Below, piece after piece: positions 47,202 through 56,024 of a stretch of DNA of 64,000 nt. The notes beneath the pieces were generated by a model that did no database searches, was not told the origin of the DNA, and saw only the letters and a program-made list of their open reading frames with translations. The stretch is from Pseudomonas sp. ATCC 13867 (GTDB lineage Bacteria; Pseudomonadota; Gammaproteobacteria; Pseudomonadales; Pseudomonadaceae), in assembly GCF_000349845.1 (NCBI RefSeq), contig NC_020829.1, forward strand, positions 2,177,001 to 2,241,000, in the 5' to 3' direction. Position 1 is the first letter of the stretch; every line of letters starts with the position of its first letter. A program made the position numbers and the translations under genes.

Positions 47202-50200
47202 GCCTGGTGGGCCTCGTTGTGGGTCGTGTGGCTCAGGGCGGCACGCGCCTGTTTCTTCGCTTCACGGGCCTCCATGAAGCGGCGGATCAGCACATAGAAG
47301 ACCGGGGTCAGCAGCAGGCCGAAGAAGGTCACGCCGAGCATCCCGGAGAACACCGCGACGCCCATCGCATGGCGCATTTCGGCGCCGGCGCCGGACGACA
47401 GCACCAGCGGCACCACGCCCATGATGAAGGCGATGGAGGTCATCAGGATCGGCCGCAGACGCAGGCGGCAGGCTTCCAGTACCGCGCTGATGCGGTCCAT
47501 GCCTTCGTCCTGTTTGTCCTTGGCGAACTCGACGATCAGGATCGCGTTCTTGCACGCCAGGCCCACCAGTACGATCAGGCCGATCTGGGTGAAGATGTTG
47601 TTGTCGCCACCGGACAGGATCACCCCCGCGATGGCCGACAGCAGGGTCATCGGCACGATCAGGATCACCGCCAGCGGCAGGCCCCAGCTCTCGTACAGCG
47701 CGGCCAGCACCAGGAAGGCGAGCAGCACGCAGAGCGGGAACACGTAGATCGCGGAGTTGCCGGCGAGGATCTGCTGGTAGGTCAGGTCGGTCCACTCGAA
47801 GGTCATGCCGTTGGGCAGTTCCTGCTTCAGCAGTCGCTCGATCGCCGCCTCCGCCTGGCCGGAACTGTAGCCCGGCGCGGCGGCGCCGTTGATCTCGGCG
47901 GTGATGAAGCCGTTGTAGTGCATCACCCGGTCGGGGCCGGAGGTGTCGCTGATCTTGATGAAGGTGGCCAGCGGAACCATCTCGCCCAGGTTGTTGCGCA
48001 CCTTCAGTTGGCCGATCTGCTCGGGTTCCAGGCGGAAGCGCTGGTCGGCCTGGACGTTCACCTGGTAGGTGCGGCCGAAGCGGTTGAAGTCGTTGGTGTA
48101 CAGCGAGCCCAGGTAGACCTGCAGGGTGTCGAAGATGTCGCTGATCGCAACCCCGTGGGTCTTGGCCTTCTCGCGGTCGATGGCGGCGTCCACCTGCGGC
48201 ACGTTCACCTGATAGCTGGTGAACAGCGACATCGGGTCGAGTTCCGGCAGCTCGCGGGCCTTGGCCAGGATGTTCTGGGTCTGGCTGTAGAGCTCCTCGT
48301 AACCCAGGTTGCCACGGTCTTCCACTTGCAGGCGGAAGCCGCCGATGGTGCCCAGCCCCTGTACCGGCGGCGGCGGGAAGATGGCGATGTAGGCGTCCTG
48401 GATGTCGGTGAACTGCTGGTTCAGCTCGGCGGCGATTTCACCGGCGGACATGCCCGGCCCCTTGCGCTGGCCGAAGTCCTTCAGCGTGGTGAAGACGATG
48501 CCGCTGTTGGGGCTGTTGGTGAAGCCGTTGATCGACAGGCCGGGGAAGGCCACGGTGCTCTCGATGCCCGGATGCTTGCCGGCGATTTCCGACATGCGCT
48601 TGATGACGTCTTCGGTGCGGTCCAGCGTGGCGGCGTCGGGCAACTGGGCGAAGGCCACCAGGTACTGCTTGTCCTGCTGCGGCACGAAACCGGTCGGGGT
48701 GCTGGAGAAGCCCAGGTAGGTCAGGCCGATCAGTCCCGCATAGAGGATCAGTGCGATGGAGCTGCCGCGCAGCACGCGGGTGACGGTGCCGACGTAGCCG
48801 TGGCTGGCGCGGTCGAAGAAGCGGTTGAACGGACGGAACAGCCAACTGCCCAGCAGCTTGTCGAGCAGCACCGAGAAACGGTCCTTCGGTTCGTGGTGTC
48901 CCTTGAGCAGCACGGCGGACAGCGCCGGCGACAGGGTCAGCGAGTTGAACGCGGAGATCACCGTGGAAATCGCGATGGTCAGCGCGAACTGCCGGTAGAA
49001 CTGCCCGGTGAGGCCGGAGATGAACGCGGTGGGGATGAACACGGCGCACAGCACCAGCGCGGTGGCGATGATCGGCCCGGTCACTTCCTTCATGGCGCGC
49101 TTGGTCGCCTCGATGGGCGTGAGTCCCAGCCCGATGTTCCGCTCGACGTTCTCCACCACCACGATGGCGTCGTCCACCACGATGCCGATGGCCAGTACCA
49201 GGCCGAACAGCGACAGCGCGTTGAGCGAGAAACCGAAGAAGTGCATCACCGCGAAGGTGCCGATCAGCGACACCGGCACCGCGGCCAGCGGGATGATCGA
49301 GGCGCGCCAGGTCTGCAGGAACAGCACGACCACCAGCACCACCAGCACCAGGGCTTCGAACAGGGTGTGCACCACCGCTTCGATGGAGCCGCGGACGAAG
49401 ATGGTCGGGTCATAGACGATGGAGTAGTCCACGCCCTGCGGGAAGTTCTTCTTCAGCTCGGCCATCTTCTCGCGCACCTCGTTGGAGATGGCGATGGCGT
49501 TGGAGCCGGGACGCTGGAAGATCGGCAGGGCCACGGCCGGCTGGTTGTTCAGCAGCGAGCGCAGGGCGTACTGGTTGGAGCCGAGTTCGATGCGGGCAAT
49601 GTCCTTCAGGCGGGTGATCTCGCCGTCCGGGCCGCTGCGGATGATGATGTTCTCGAACTCTTCCTCGGTGACCAGGCGGCCCTGGGTGTTGATCGATAGC
49701 TGGAAGCTGGTGGCGCTGGGCGCGGGCGGCGCGCCGAGGGAACCGGCGGCGACCTGGCGGTTCTGCTCGCGGATCGCCTGCACCACGTCGCTGGCGGTGA
49801 GGTTGCGCGAGGCGACCTTGTTCGGGTCCAGCCAGACGCGCAGGGAGTAGTCGCCCATGCCGAACAACTGCACGTCGCCCACGCCGTCCAGGCGCGCCAA
49901 CTCGTCCTTGATGTTGAGGATGGCGTAGTTGGACAGGTAGAGCATGTCGTAGCGGTTATCCGGCGAGGTCAGGTGCACGACCATCGTCAGGTCGGGAGAA
50001 GCCTTGTCGACGGTGATGCCGATGCGGGTGACTTCCTCCGGCAGTTTGGGCTCGGTGCGGGTCACGCGGTTCTGCACCTGTACCTGCGCATTGTCCAGGT
50101 CGGTGCCCAGGGCGAAGGTGATGGTCAGGGTCATCTTGCCGTCGGCGGTGGACTGCGAGGACATGTAGAGCATGTTCTCGACGCCGGTGATGGCCTGTTC

Positions 50201-50401
50201 CAGCGGCGCGGCGACGGTCTCGCCGATCACCTTGGGGTTGGCGCCGGGGAAGTTGGCGCGCACCACCACGGTGGGCGGCACGACCTCGGGGTATTCGCTG
50301 ATCGGCAGCTGGAACAGCGAGATGGCCCCGCCGATCAGGATGATCAGCGAGAGCACGGCGGCGAAGATCGGCCGCTGGATGAAGAATTGCGAAAAGTTCA
50401 T
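47198..50401 (-). CDS. mexF: RND multidrug pump MexF
   Basis: A 1067-residue HAE1 RND pump that is highly similar along its length to P. aeruginosa MexF as I recall it (start MNFSQFFIQRPIFAAVLSLI; FANFPGANPKV-type porter region; TM4 [14 protein letters not shown]; end region GVTFFGLLLTPVFYVLIRRF). It expels quinolones, chloramphenicol, trimethoprim and quorum-sensing precursors. The ATG at 50401 is the conserved start. A 171-base gap separates it from mexE, larger than typical, and contains a perfect 8-base hairpin at 50457-50478. Confidence 0.97.
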   Translation of the reverse strand: MNFSQFFIQRPIFAAVLSLIILIGGAISLFQLPISEYPEVVPPTVVVRANFPGANPKVIGETVAAPLEQAITGVENMLYMSSQSTADGKMTLTITFALGTDLDNAQVQVQNRVTRTEPKLPEEVTRIGITVDKASPDLTMVVHLTSPDNRYDMLYLSNYAILNIKDELARLDGVGDVQLFGMGDYSLRVWLDPNKVASRNLTASDVVQAIREQNRQVAAGSLGAPPAPSATSFQLSINTQGRLVTEEEFENIIIRSGPDGEITRLKDIARIELGSNQYALRSLLNNQPAVALPIFQRPGSNAIAISNEVREKMAELKKNFPQGVDYSIVYDPTIFVRGSIEAVVHTLFEALVLVVLVVVLFLQTWRASIIPLAAVPVSLIGTFAVMHFFGFSLNALSLFGLVLAIGIVVDDAIVVVENVERNIGLGLTPIEATKRAMKEVTGPIIATALVLCAVFIPTAFISGLTGQFYRQFALTIAISTVISAFNSLTLSPALSAVLLKGHHEPKDRFSVLLDKLLGSWLFRPFNRFFDRASHGYVGTVTRVLRGSSIALILYAGLIGLTYLGFSSTPTGFVPQQDKQYLVAFAQLPDAATLDRTEDVIKRMSEIAGKHPGIESTVAFPGLSINGFTNSPNSGIVFTTLKDFGQRKGPGMSAGEIAAELNQQFTDIQDAYIAIFPPPPVQGLGTIGGFRLQVEDRGNLGYEELYSQTQNILAKARELPELDPMSLFTSYQVNVPQVDAAIDREKAKTHGVAISDIFDTLQVYLGSLYTNDFNRFGRTYQVNVQADQRFRLEPEQIGQLKVRNNLGEMVPLATFIKISDTSGPDRVMHYNGFITAEINGAAAPGYSSGQAEAAIERLLKQELPNGMTFEWTDLTYQQILAGNSAIYVFPLCVLLAFLVLAALYESWGLPLAVILIVPMTLLSAIAGVILSGGDNNIFTQIGLIVLVGLACKNAILIVEFAKDKQDEGMDRISAVLEACRLRLRPILMTSIAFIMGVVPLVLSSGAGAEMRHAMGVAVFSGMLGVTFFGLLLTPVFYVLIRRFMEAREAKKQARAALSHTTHNEAHQA

Positions 50402-50456
50402 GGCTGGTTCCTGTCGCGAACGCATCGTTCGCCAAACCCGGGACAAAGGTCACCCG

Positions 50457-50478
50457 AGGCCCTGGTGGGACAGGGCCT
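50457..50478. other. Perfect hairpin in the mexE-mexF intergenic gap
   Basis: AGGCCCTG-GTGGGA-CAGGGCCT, 8-base perfect stem, no T-run. It could influence relative mexE and mexF mRNA levels. Confidence 0.6.
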
Positions 50479-50572
50479 GGTACGTCGATTCAGGGTGAGT
50501 TCGTCGATGATCCACCGGCGCGGGTTCAGGCGGCGCTCGGCGGGATCCTCGATGAGCTCGGGCGGGTGGCGG

Positions 50573-51808
50573 TCAGCTGCGCGGAGCGCCTGGCCTGGCG
50601 GATTTCTCGGCGACCTTCGGCACTTCGCTCTGAGCCAGTGCCTGGCGTTGCCGGGCGAGGGTGGCGAGGGTCGACTGGCTGGCCATCTCGACGCCCTGGG
50701 CATCGACCTGGGCGCCGGGGCGGACGCGCTGCAGGCCGTTGACCACGATGCGGTCCCCCTTGGCCAGGCCGTTGCGGACAATGCGCAGACCTTCCAGCTT
50801 CGGGCCCAGCTCGATGCTGCGGTATTGCACCTTGCTGTCCTTGTCGAGCACCAGCACGAACTTCTTGCCCAGATCGGTACCGACCGCGTCGTCCTTGATC
50901 AGCGCGGCGGCGTAGGTGCCGCTGCCGACCAGCTTGATGCGGGCGTACAGGCCGGGGGTGAACTGGTTGTCGGCGTTGTCGAACACGGCGCGGCCACGGA
51001 TGGTGCCGGTCCTGGGGTTCACCTGGTTGTCGAGGAAGTCCAGCTTGCCCTGGTGTGGGAAGCCGTCCTCGCCGGTCAGGCCCAGGTACACCGGGCTGCT
51101 GCCGCGCGCGTCGGGGCCGCCCTTGCGGGCCAGGTCGACGTACTTGAGGTAGACGCGCTCGTCGGCGTCGAAGTAGGCGTAGACCTTGTCGGTGGAGACC
51201 AGGGTGGTCAGCAGGGTCTGGCCGCTGTTCACCAGGTTGCCGGCGGTCACTTCGGCGCGCGAGACGCGGCCGTCGATGGGTGCGGTGACCTGGGTGAACG
51301 ATAGGTTCAGGCGGGCGTTGTCCAGTTCCGCCTGGGTCGCGGCGACCACCGCTTTCGCCTCGGTGGCGGCGGCGCTGCGGGCGTCGGCCAGTTCCGCGGA
51401 GATGGCATTGGTGGCGCGCAAGCGCTCGCCACGGGCGGCTTCGTTGACGGTGCGGGTCTGGTTGGCGCGGGCCTGCTGCAACTGCGCCTCCAGGCGATGC
51501 ACTTCGGCCTGGAACGGGCGCGGGTCGATCTGGAACAGCAGGTCGCCTTTCTTCACCAGCGTGCCTTCACGGAAGGCTACGCGGTCGATGTAGCCGGAGA
51601 CGCGCGGACGCAGCTCAACGGATTCTGGAGCCTCCAGGCGGCCGGTGAACTCGTCCCATTCGTTGATCGGCTGTTCGATGACTTCCGCCACGCTGACCTT
51701 GGGAGCGGGCATGTTCTGCGCCGCATCCTGGGCCTTGCCGCAAGCGCTGAGCACCAGCGCGGCGATCAGCGCCAGCGGAATACGCAAGGTGTTGAGATTT
51801 CGCTCCAT
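50573..51808 (-). CDS. mexE: RND adaptor MexE
   Basis: A 411-residue membrane-fusion lipoprotein. Signal peptide with lipobox ALVLSAC (Cys23). Barrel-sandwich halves VELRPRVSGYIDRVAFREG and SFTQVTAPIDGRVSRAEVTA flank an alpha hairpin; beta-barrel QLVKKGDLLFQIDPRPF-type signature present as KKGDLLFQIDPRPF. It bridges MexF to OprN. Promoter region 51809-52093 carries a perfect nod-box-like palindrome, consistent with activation by MexT encoded just upstream. Confidence 0.95.
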   Translation of the reverse strand: MERNLNTLRIPLALIAALVLSACGKAQDAAQNMPAPKVSVAEVIEQPINEWDEFTGRLEAPESVELRPRVSGYIDRVAFREGTLVKKGDLLFQIDPRPFQAEVHRLEAQLQQARANQTRTVNEAARGERLRATNAISAELADARSAAATEAKAVVAATQAELDNARLNLSFTQVTAPIDGRVSRAEVTAGNLVNSGQTLLTTLVSTDKVYAYFDADERVYLKYVDLARKGGPDARGSSPVYLGLTGEDGFPHQGKLDFLDNQVNPRTGTIRGRAVFDNADNQFTPGLYARIKLVGSGTYAAALIKDDAVGTDLGKKFVLVLDKDSKVQYRSIELGPKLEGLRIVRNGLAKGDRIVVNGLQRVRPGAQVDAQGVEMASQSTLATLARQRQALAQSEVPKVAEKSARPGAPRS

Positions 51809-51885
51809 GGAAAAGACTCCGACGATCTAATTGGTTTGGGACTTCTGATGGGGCGGAGTCTGCGTTCGGTGGCGCCGGGGAACTA

Positions 51886-51924
51886 ATCGAACGAGTGAAT
51901 TTTGATTATCACGTGGAGTGATAA
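51886..51924 (-). promoter_or_regulatory. nod-box-like MexT sites upstream of mexE
   Basis: TTATCAC-GTGGA-GTGATAA (51906-51924) is a perfect inverted repeat that contains TATC-N9-GATA, the LysR nod-box form. A degenerate neighbour ATC-N9-AAT lies at 51886-51900. MexT is known to act through nod boxes in the mexT-mexE interval. The rest of 51809-52093 is the REP pair and otherwise plain DNA. Confidence 0.65.
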
Positions 51925-51992
51925 ATGCTTTTGCACTATGCGCAGGAATAGATAGAAGAAGCGGGCACGGAGATTTCCCGGAAGCGCTTTTT

Positions 51993-52071
51993 GTAGGAGC
52001 GAGCTTGCTCGCGAAGCTCTTTCCAGCGGTTGCACCGTGCGATGCGGGTTCGCGAGCAGGCTCGCTCCTGC
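51993..52071. repeat. Inverted REP pair between mexT and mexE
   Basis: Canonical REP at 51993-52015 and inverted copy (GTTCGCGAGCAGGCTCGCTC, one mismatch) at 52047-52071. It sits 23 bases after the mexT stop and 69 bases upstream of the nod-box palindrome. Confidence 0.9.
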
Positions 52072-52093
52072 AAGGGGGCAGGTGCTGTGGAGG

Positions 52094-53008
52094 TCAGAGG
52101 CTGTCCGGATCGCCGACGAACATGGTGATGCGCGAGCGCAGCCAGCGTTCGGCCGGGTCCTGGTCCTGGGCGCCGCGCCAGACCATCGACAGCTCCGCCA
52201 GGCGGGTGGGGAAGGGCGGTTCCTCGGCGCGCAGGCCGCCGGCGGCGGTCAGGGCCTGCGCCACGTATTCGGGCACCGTGGCGATGATGTCGGTGCCGGC
52301 CAGCAACTGGGCAAGGCCGACGAACTGCGGTACCGCCAGCACCACCTGGCGCTTGCGCTCCATCTCGGCCAGGGTCTGGTCGACGAAACCGTCCAGGTCG
52401 CCGGCATAGGACACCAGCGCGTGCGGGCGCTCGCAGTAGTCGTCGAGGGTCAGGGCGCCGGGGATCGAGTCGGCGCGCAGAACCTTCCAGGTGCTGCGGC
52501 GCAGGGTCTTGCGCTTGGCGTTGGCCGGCAGCTCGTCGGTGTAGCTCACACCCACGGAGATTTCCCCGGAGGCCAGCAGTTGCGGCATCAGCAGATAGTT
52601 GGCGCGACGCACCACCAGCACGATGCCCGGCGCCTCGGAACGCAGGCGGCGCAACAGCGGCGGCAGCAGGCCGAATTCCACGTCATCGGATAGGCCGATG
52701 CGGAACACCGCCTTGCTGGTGGCCGGGTCGAAGTCGGCGGCTCGGCTCAGCGCGGTGGAGATGGAGTCCAGCGCCGGAGAGAGGTGACCGAAGATTTCCT
52801 GCGCTCGCGCGGTGGGTTCCATGCTGCGTCCGGTGCGGACGAACAGCGGATCGTCGAACAGGCTGCGCAGGCGGGCCAGGGCCGCACTGATCGCCGGCTG
52901 GCCGAGAAACAGCTTCTCGGCGGCGCGGGTCACGCTGCGTTCGTGCATCAGCGTCTCGAAAACGATCAACAGGTTGAGATCAACCTTGCGAAGGTCGTTG
53001 CGGTTCAT
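52094..53008 (-). CDS. mexT: LysR-type activator MexT
   Basis: A 304-residue LysR regulator closely similar to P. aeruginosa MexT. HTH: VDLNLLIVFETLMHERSVTR, GQPAISAALARLRSLFDDPL, VRTGRSMEPTARA; conserved end RWLRSRITMFVGDPDSL. It activates mexEF-oprN and mexS. The frame is uninterrupted, with no sign of the short insertions or deletions that inactivate or switch mexT in some laboratory strains. AGGGAG precedes the ATG. Same strand as mexEF-oprN and divergent from mexS. Confidence 0.95.
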   Translation of the reverse strand: MNRNDLRKVDLNLLIVFETLMHERSVTRAAEKLFLGQPAISAALARLRSLFDDPLFVRTGRSMEPTARAQEIFGHLSPALDSISTALSRAADFDPATSKAVFRIGLSDDVEFGLLPPLLRRLRSEAPGIVLVVRRANYLLMPQLLASGEISVGVSYTDELPANAKRKTLRRSTWKVLRADSIPGALTLDDYCERPHALVSYAGDLDGFVDQTLAEMERKRQVVLAVPQFVGLAQLLAGTDIIATVPEYVAQALTAAGGLRAEEPPFPTRLAELSMVWRGAQDQDPAERWLRSRITMFVGDPDSL

Positions 53009-53322
53009 GGGGACTCCCTGGCGATGGGGGGAAAGTGAGGCCGAGCGTGTCCTGAGTCAAGTCTGTCAGATAAGTCCTTGATCAATTTCTACTTTTTTAA
53101 TGAGAATCTCGCCCCGGCGGTGTGGTCAGACTCTGTAGGAACAGAGTCGCCCCGGTCCCTCCCGCAGCCCCGTCGCAGAGCCTTGCAGCCGCGCCGGACA
53201 AGGCTTGCAGCGCGGGCCGAATCATCGCCGTTTATGTCAATTATCAATGGTGAACGGTGGCGTCACCCCTAAAGCCCGGATAGAGTCCGTGGCTATGAAG
53301 CACTACAAAGGCGAGGTATGTG
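53009..53322. promoter_or_regulatory. mexT-mexS divergent regulatory region
   Basis: A 314-base gene-free interval, notably more AT-rich than its flanks near 53078-53110 and 53228-53250. A MexT-box-like string is at 53221-53244: ATCA-N5-GTTTAT-N4-ATTAT, compared with the published-type consensus ATCA-N5-GTCGAT-N4-ACYAT as I remember it (12 of 15 fixed positions). It likely holds promoters for both genes. Confidence 0.6.
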
Positions 53323-54342
53323 ATGTCCCGCATGATCCGTTTCCACCAGTTCGGTGACGCCTCGGTCCTGAAGATCGAGGAAATGCCGACCCCGCAACCG
53401 GGGCCGGGTGAAGTGCTGGTCCGTACCCAGGCACTGGGCGTCAGTTGGCGCGACGTGCTCTGGCGGCAGAACCTCGCCCCGGATCAGGCCAAGCTGCCGG
53501 CGGGCATCGGTTATGAACTCTCCGGCATCGTCGAAGCCGTGGGCGAAGGCGTGGAAGACCTCGAGCCCGGTACGCCGGTGGCCAGTTTCCCGGCGAACTC
53601 GCCGAACCTCTATCCGGCCTGGGGCGACCACGTCGTGCTGCCGCGCACGTCGCTGACGCGCTACCCCGAGGTACTGAGCCCGATCGAGGCCGCCGTGCAC
53701 TACACCGGCCTGCTGTATGCCTACTTCGCGCTGGTGGACCTGGCGCAGATCAAGCCCGGCCAGCGCGTGCTGATTACCGAGGCCGGCCATTGCCTGGCCC
53801 CGCAGGCCGTGCAACTGGCCAAGGCGCTTGGCGCCCAGGTGATCGCCACCACCAGCTCTGATGAAACCCGCGAGTTCCTCAAGGACCTGGGGGCGGACAA
53901 GATCATCTACACCGAGGAGCAGGACCTGGTGCTGGAGGTCGAGCGCTTCACCAAGGGTGAGGGCGTGGAGATCGCCCTCGACCAGTGCGCCGGTCCGCAG
54001 ATGAAACTGCTGGGCGACGTGGCCGCGCCGCGCGGCAAGCTGATCCTCTACGGCATCAATGGCGGCAACGACGCGGCCTTCCCGGCTTGCGCGGCGTTCA
54101 AGAAGCACCTGCAGTTCTACCGTCACTGCGTGCTGGACTTCACCGGCCAGCCGGATATCGGCCTGACCCGCAACGACGAAGCCGTGCAGCGGGCGCTGGC
54201 CGCGATCAACCAGATGACTGCCGACCAGTTGCTCAAGCCGAGCATCGACCGGGTGTTCGATTTCGCCCAGTACCGCGACGCCAACTACTACATGGAAACC
54301 TGCCCAGGCGGCGGCCGTGTGGTGATGAAGATGCCGGAGTGA
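53323..54342 (+). CDS. mexS: MexS oxidoreductase (MDR/quinone-reductase family)
   Basis: A 339-residue zinc-independent MDR-type oxidoreductase, closely similar to P. aeruginosa MexS: MIRFHQFGDASVLKIEE start, WRDVLWRQNLAPDQAKLPAG, Rossmann segment LITEAGHCLAPQAVQLAKAL, and FPACAAFKKHLQFYRHC. MexS loss raises mexEF-oprN through MexT, so it is thought to remove an inducing metabolite or redox signal. The gene looks intact, which predicts a basally quiet pump. GAGG at 53313 favours the ATG at 53323. A terminator follows. Confidence 0.93.
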   Translation: MSRMIRFHQFGDASVLKIEEMPTPQPGPGEVLVRTQALGVSWRDVLWRQNLAPDQAKLPAGIGYELSGIVEAVGEGVEDLEPGTPVASFPANSPNLYPAWGDHVVLPRTSLTRYPEVLSPIEAAVHYTGLLYAYFALVDLAQIKPGQRVLITEAGHCLAPQAVQLAKALGAQVIATTSSDETREFLKDLGADKIIYTEEQDLVLEVERFTKGEGVEIALDQCAGPQMKLLGDVAAPRGKLILYGINGGNDAAFPACAAFKKHLQFYRHCVLDFTGQPDIGLTRNDEAVQRALAAINQMTADQLLKPSIDRVFDFAQYRDANYYMETCPGGGRVVMKMPE

Positions 54343-54362
54343 TCCGTCGTCCGGAGCTGAGA

Positions 54363-54388
54363 AAGCCACTCCTCGGAGTGGCTTTTTT
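54363..54388 (+). terminator. Rho-independent terminator of mexS
   Basis: AAGCCACTC-CTCG-GAGTGGCTT followed by TTTT, 20 bases after the mexS stop. Confidence 0.92.
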
Positions 54389-54437
54389 GTGCCTGCGGTT
54401 TTCCTGAGACAGGACGGGATCGCGAAAAAAGTCCGCC

Positions 54438-54529
54438 CCTACGAGAGCCGCCGCTACAAATCATCAGAAAGCCGCCCCTACAAAATACCCATCCGGATGC
54501 TTCTGTGGTGCAGCGGCGGCTCTCGTAGG
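54438..54529. repeat. Long perfect inverted repeat (18-base arms)
   Basis: CCTACGAGAGCCGCCGCT at 54438-54455 and its exact reverse complement at 54512-54529, with a 56-base spacer containing another CCGCCCCTAC copy. It differs from the REP family seen elsewhere here. It lies between the mexS terminator and the GFA-family gene. Confidence 0.8.
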
Positions 54530-54577
54530 AGCTTCTCCGCGATAGGCGCCTACCGGTCGCGCCTCATGCCCTTCCGG

Positions 54578-54925
54578 CTACAGACTCTTGCCGTCGTACT
54601 CGCGAACCTTCAGCCCGCCCACGTCCACCTCCGGCAGGCAGCGCACGTTGATCGCGGCCATCGGCTTGCCGTCGGGCGTGGTGCCGTACGCCAGCGGCGC
54701 GCAACCGCAGGTGGGGCAGAAGCGGTGCTGGATGCGGTGGGTGTTGAAGGTGTAGGTGCTCATGGCGCTTTCCGGCGTGGTCAGGCGCAGCTTGTCCCGG
54801 GGCACGAACCACAGCAGCGAACCGCGCCGGCTGCAGATCGAACAGTTGCACTGGATGACTTCGCCGATCTCGCCTTCCACCTCGAAGGCGATGCCGCCGC
54901 AATGGCAGCTTCCGTGATACAGCAT
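54578..54925 (-). CDS. GFA-family zinc protein
   Basis: A 115-residue protein of the glutathione-dependent formaldehyde-activating (Gfa/CENP-V) family. The zinc ligands appear as CHCGGIAFE, CNCSICSRRGSLLWF and FCPTCGCAPL, all expected cysteines present. Gfa itself joins formaldehyde to glutathione; most short family members have no proven reaction. The ATG at 54925 is the conserved MLYHGSCHCGG start. Confidence 0.9.
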   Translation of the reverse strand: MLYHGSCHCGGIAFEVEGEIGEVIQCNCSICSRRGSLLWFVPRDKLRLTTPESAMSTYTFNTHRIQHRFCPTCGCAPLAYGTTPDGKPMAAINVRCLPEVDVGGLKVREYDGKSL

Positions 54926-55027
54926 GATCGTGCTCCTGCGTTGCGTGAACGAACAGGCAGTGTAGTCCGGCGCGAGCGGCCGGGGCCGTCTAAGCTGGAA
55001 GGCGCCTGCACAACCAAGGAGGTCGTC

Positions 55028-55306
55028 ATGAAGGCACTCTACGCTGTACTCGCCGCCAGCCTGCTGCTGGCCGGCTGCTCGGGCAACACGGTCAATCGCG
55101 ACAGCTGCGCCAGCGAACTGAACGCGGCCTGGAAGGAGCTGGACCTGGCCAAGGCCGAAGGTTTTGCCGGGACCGTCAGCTACTCCAAGGCGTTCACCCT
55201 GATCACCGCCGCCAAGACCGAGCAGCAGGTCGAGTCCTATGGCGGGTGCCTCGACAAGGCCACCAAGGCGCGTTACTACATCAAGGAGTCGCGCGCCGGA
55301 CGCTAG
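55028..55306 (+). CDS. Small lipoprotein of unknown function
   Basis: A 92-residue protein with a lipobox (SLLLAGC, Cys17). The mature part is helical and charged (ELNAAWKELDLAKAEGFAGT, then SYGGCLDKATKARYYI), with two cysteines that could form a disulfide. AAGGAGG just before the ATG is a strong ribosome site. The body resembles short helical-bundle envelope lipoproteins found across Pseudomonas; no role known. Confidence 0.82.
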   Translation: MKALYAVLAASLLLAGCSGNTVNRDSCASELNAAWKELDLAKAEGFAGTVSYSKAFTLITAAKTEQQVESYGGCLDKATKARYYIKESRAGR

Positions 55307-55391
55307 GCCCGTGTGCCGGGAGCCCCTGGCGCGGGCATAATCGCCGGGCGGACGGACGCACCGATCCGTCCGGCAGTCAGGGGAACCTTGC

Positions 55392-56000
55392 ATGCAACTC
55401 GATTTCACCACCCTCGCGCCCGCCGACGCCTACCGTTGGCTGGCCTCCACCGTCACCCCGCGCCCGATCGCCTGGGTTTCCACGCTGTCCGCCGAGGGCA
55501 AGAGCAACCTCGCGCCGTTCAGCTTCTTCCAGGTCATCAGCGACGAACCGCCGACCCTGATGGTCAACACCAGCGTGCGCGACGACGGCAGCGTGAAGGA
55601 CACCCTGCGCAACGTGCGCGAAACCGGCGAATTGGTGATCCACCTGGTCGGCGCCGCCCAGGCCGAGGCGATGAACGCCACCGCCGCCTGGCTGCCCCAC
55701 GGTGTCAGCGAGATCGAGCATGCCGGCATCGCCACGCTGCCCAGCGAGCGCGTGGCGCCGGCACGCGTGGCTGGTGCGCCGGTGGCCTTCGAATGCCAGC
55801 TGGCCGAGATCGTCCCCTATCCGGCGGACAAGCCCAGCGCCTACCTGATCTTCGCTCGCGTGCTGCTGGCGCATGTCGACGACGGCGTGATGCGCGACCA
55901 GCGCCATGTCGATCCGGCGAAGCTGGACCTGGTGGGGCGCCTGGGCGGTACCCAATACAGCTATACCCGCGACACCTTCAGCATGCTTCGCCCCAAGTAA
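55392..56000 (+). CDS. Flavin reductase-like FMN-binding protein
   Basis: A 202-residue split-barrel flavoprotein. STVTPRPIAWVSTLSAEGKS NLAPFSFFQV is the typical FMN phosphate-binding region of the flavin reductase-like domain, followed by MVNTSVRDDGSVKDTLRNVR and EFECQL-type strands (AFECQLAEIVPYP). Related proteins reduce flavins for two-component monooxygenases or bind FMN with unknown activity. No partner monooxygenase is adjacent. Confidence 0.88.
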   Translation: MQLDFTTLAPADAYRWLASTVTPRPIAWVSTLSAEGKSNLAPFSFFQVISDEPPTLMVNTSVRDDGSVKDTLRNVRETGELVIHLVGAAQAEAMNATAAWLPHGVSEIEHAGIATLPSERVAPARVAGAPVAFECQLAEIVPYPADKPSAYLIFARVLLAHVDDGVMRDQRHVDPAKLDLVGRLGGTQYSYTRDTFSMLRPK

Positions 56001-56024
56001 AGCCAAGCGCCTGGCGCCGTGCCG

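Noticed and set aside
52094..53008. Possible inactivated or switched mexT as in laboratory P. aeruginosa strains
   Set aside because: The frame is intact across the HTH and effector domain, with no short insertion or deletion visible.
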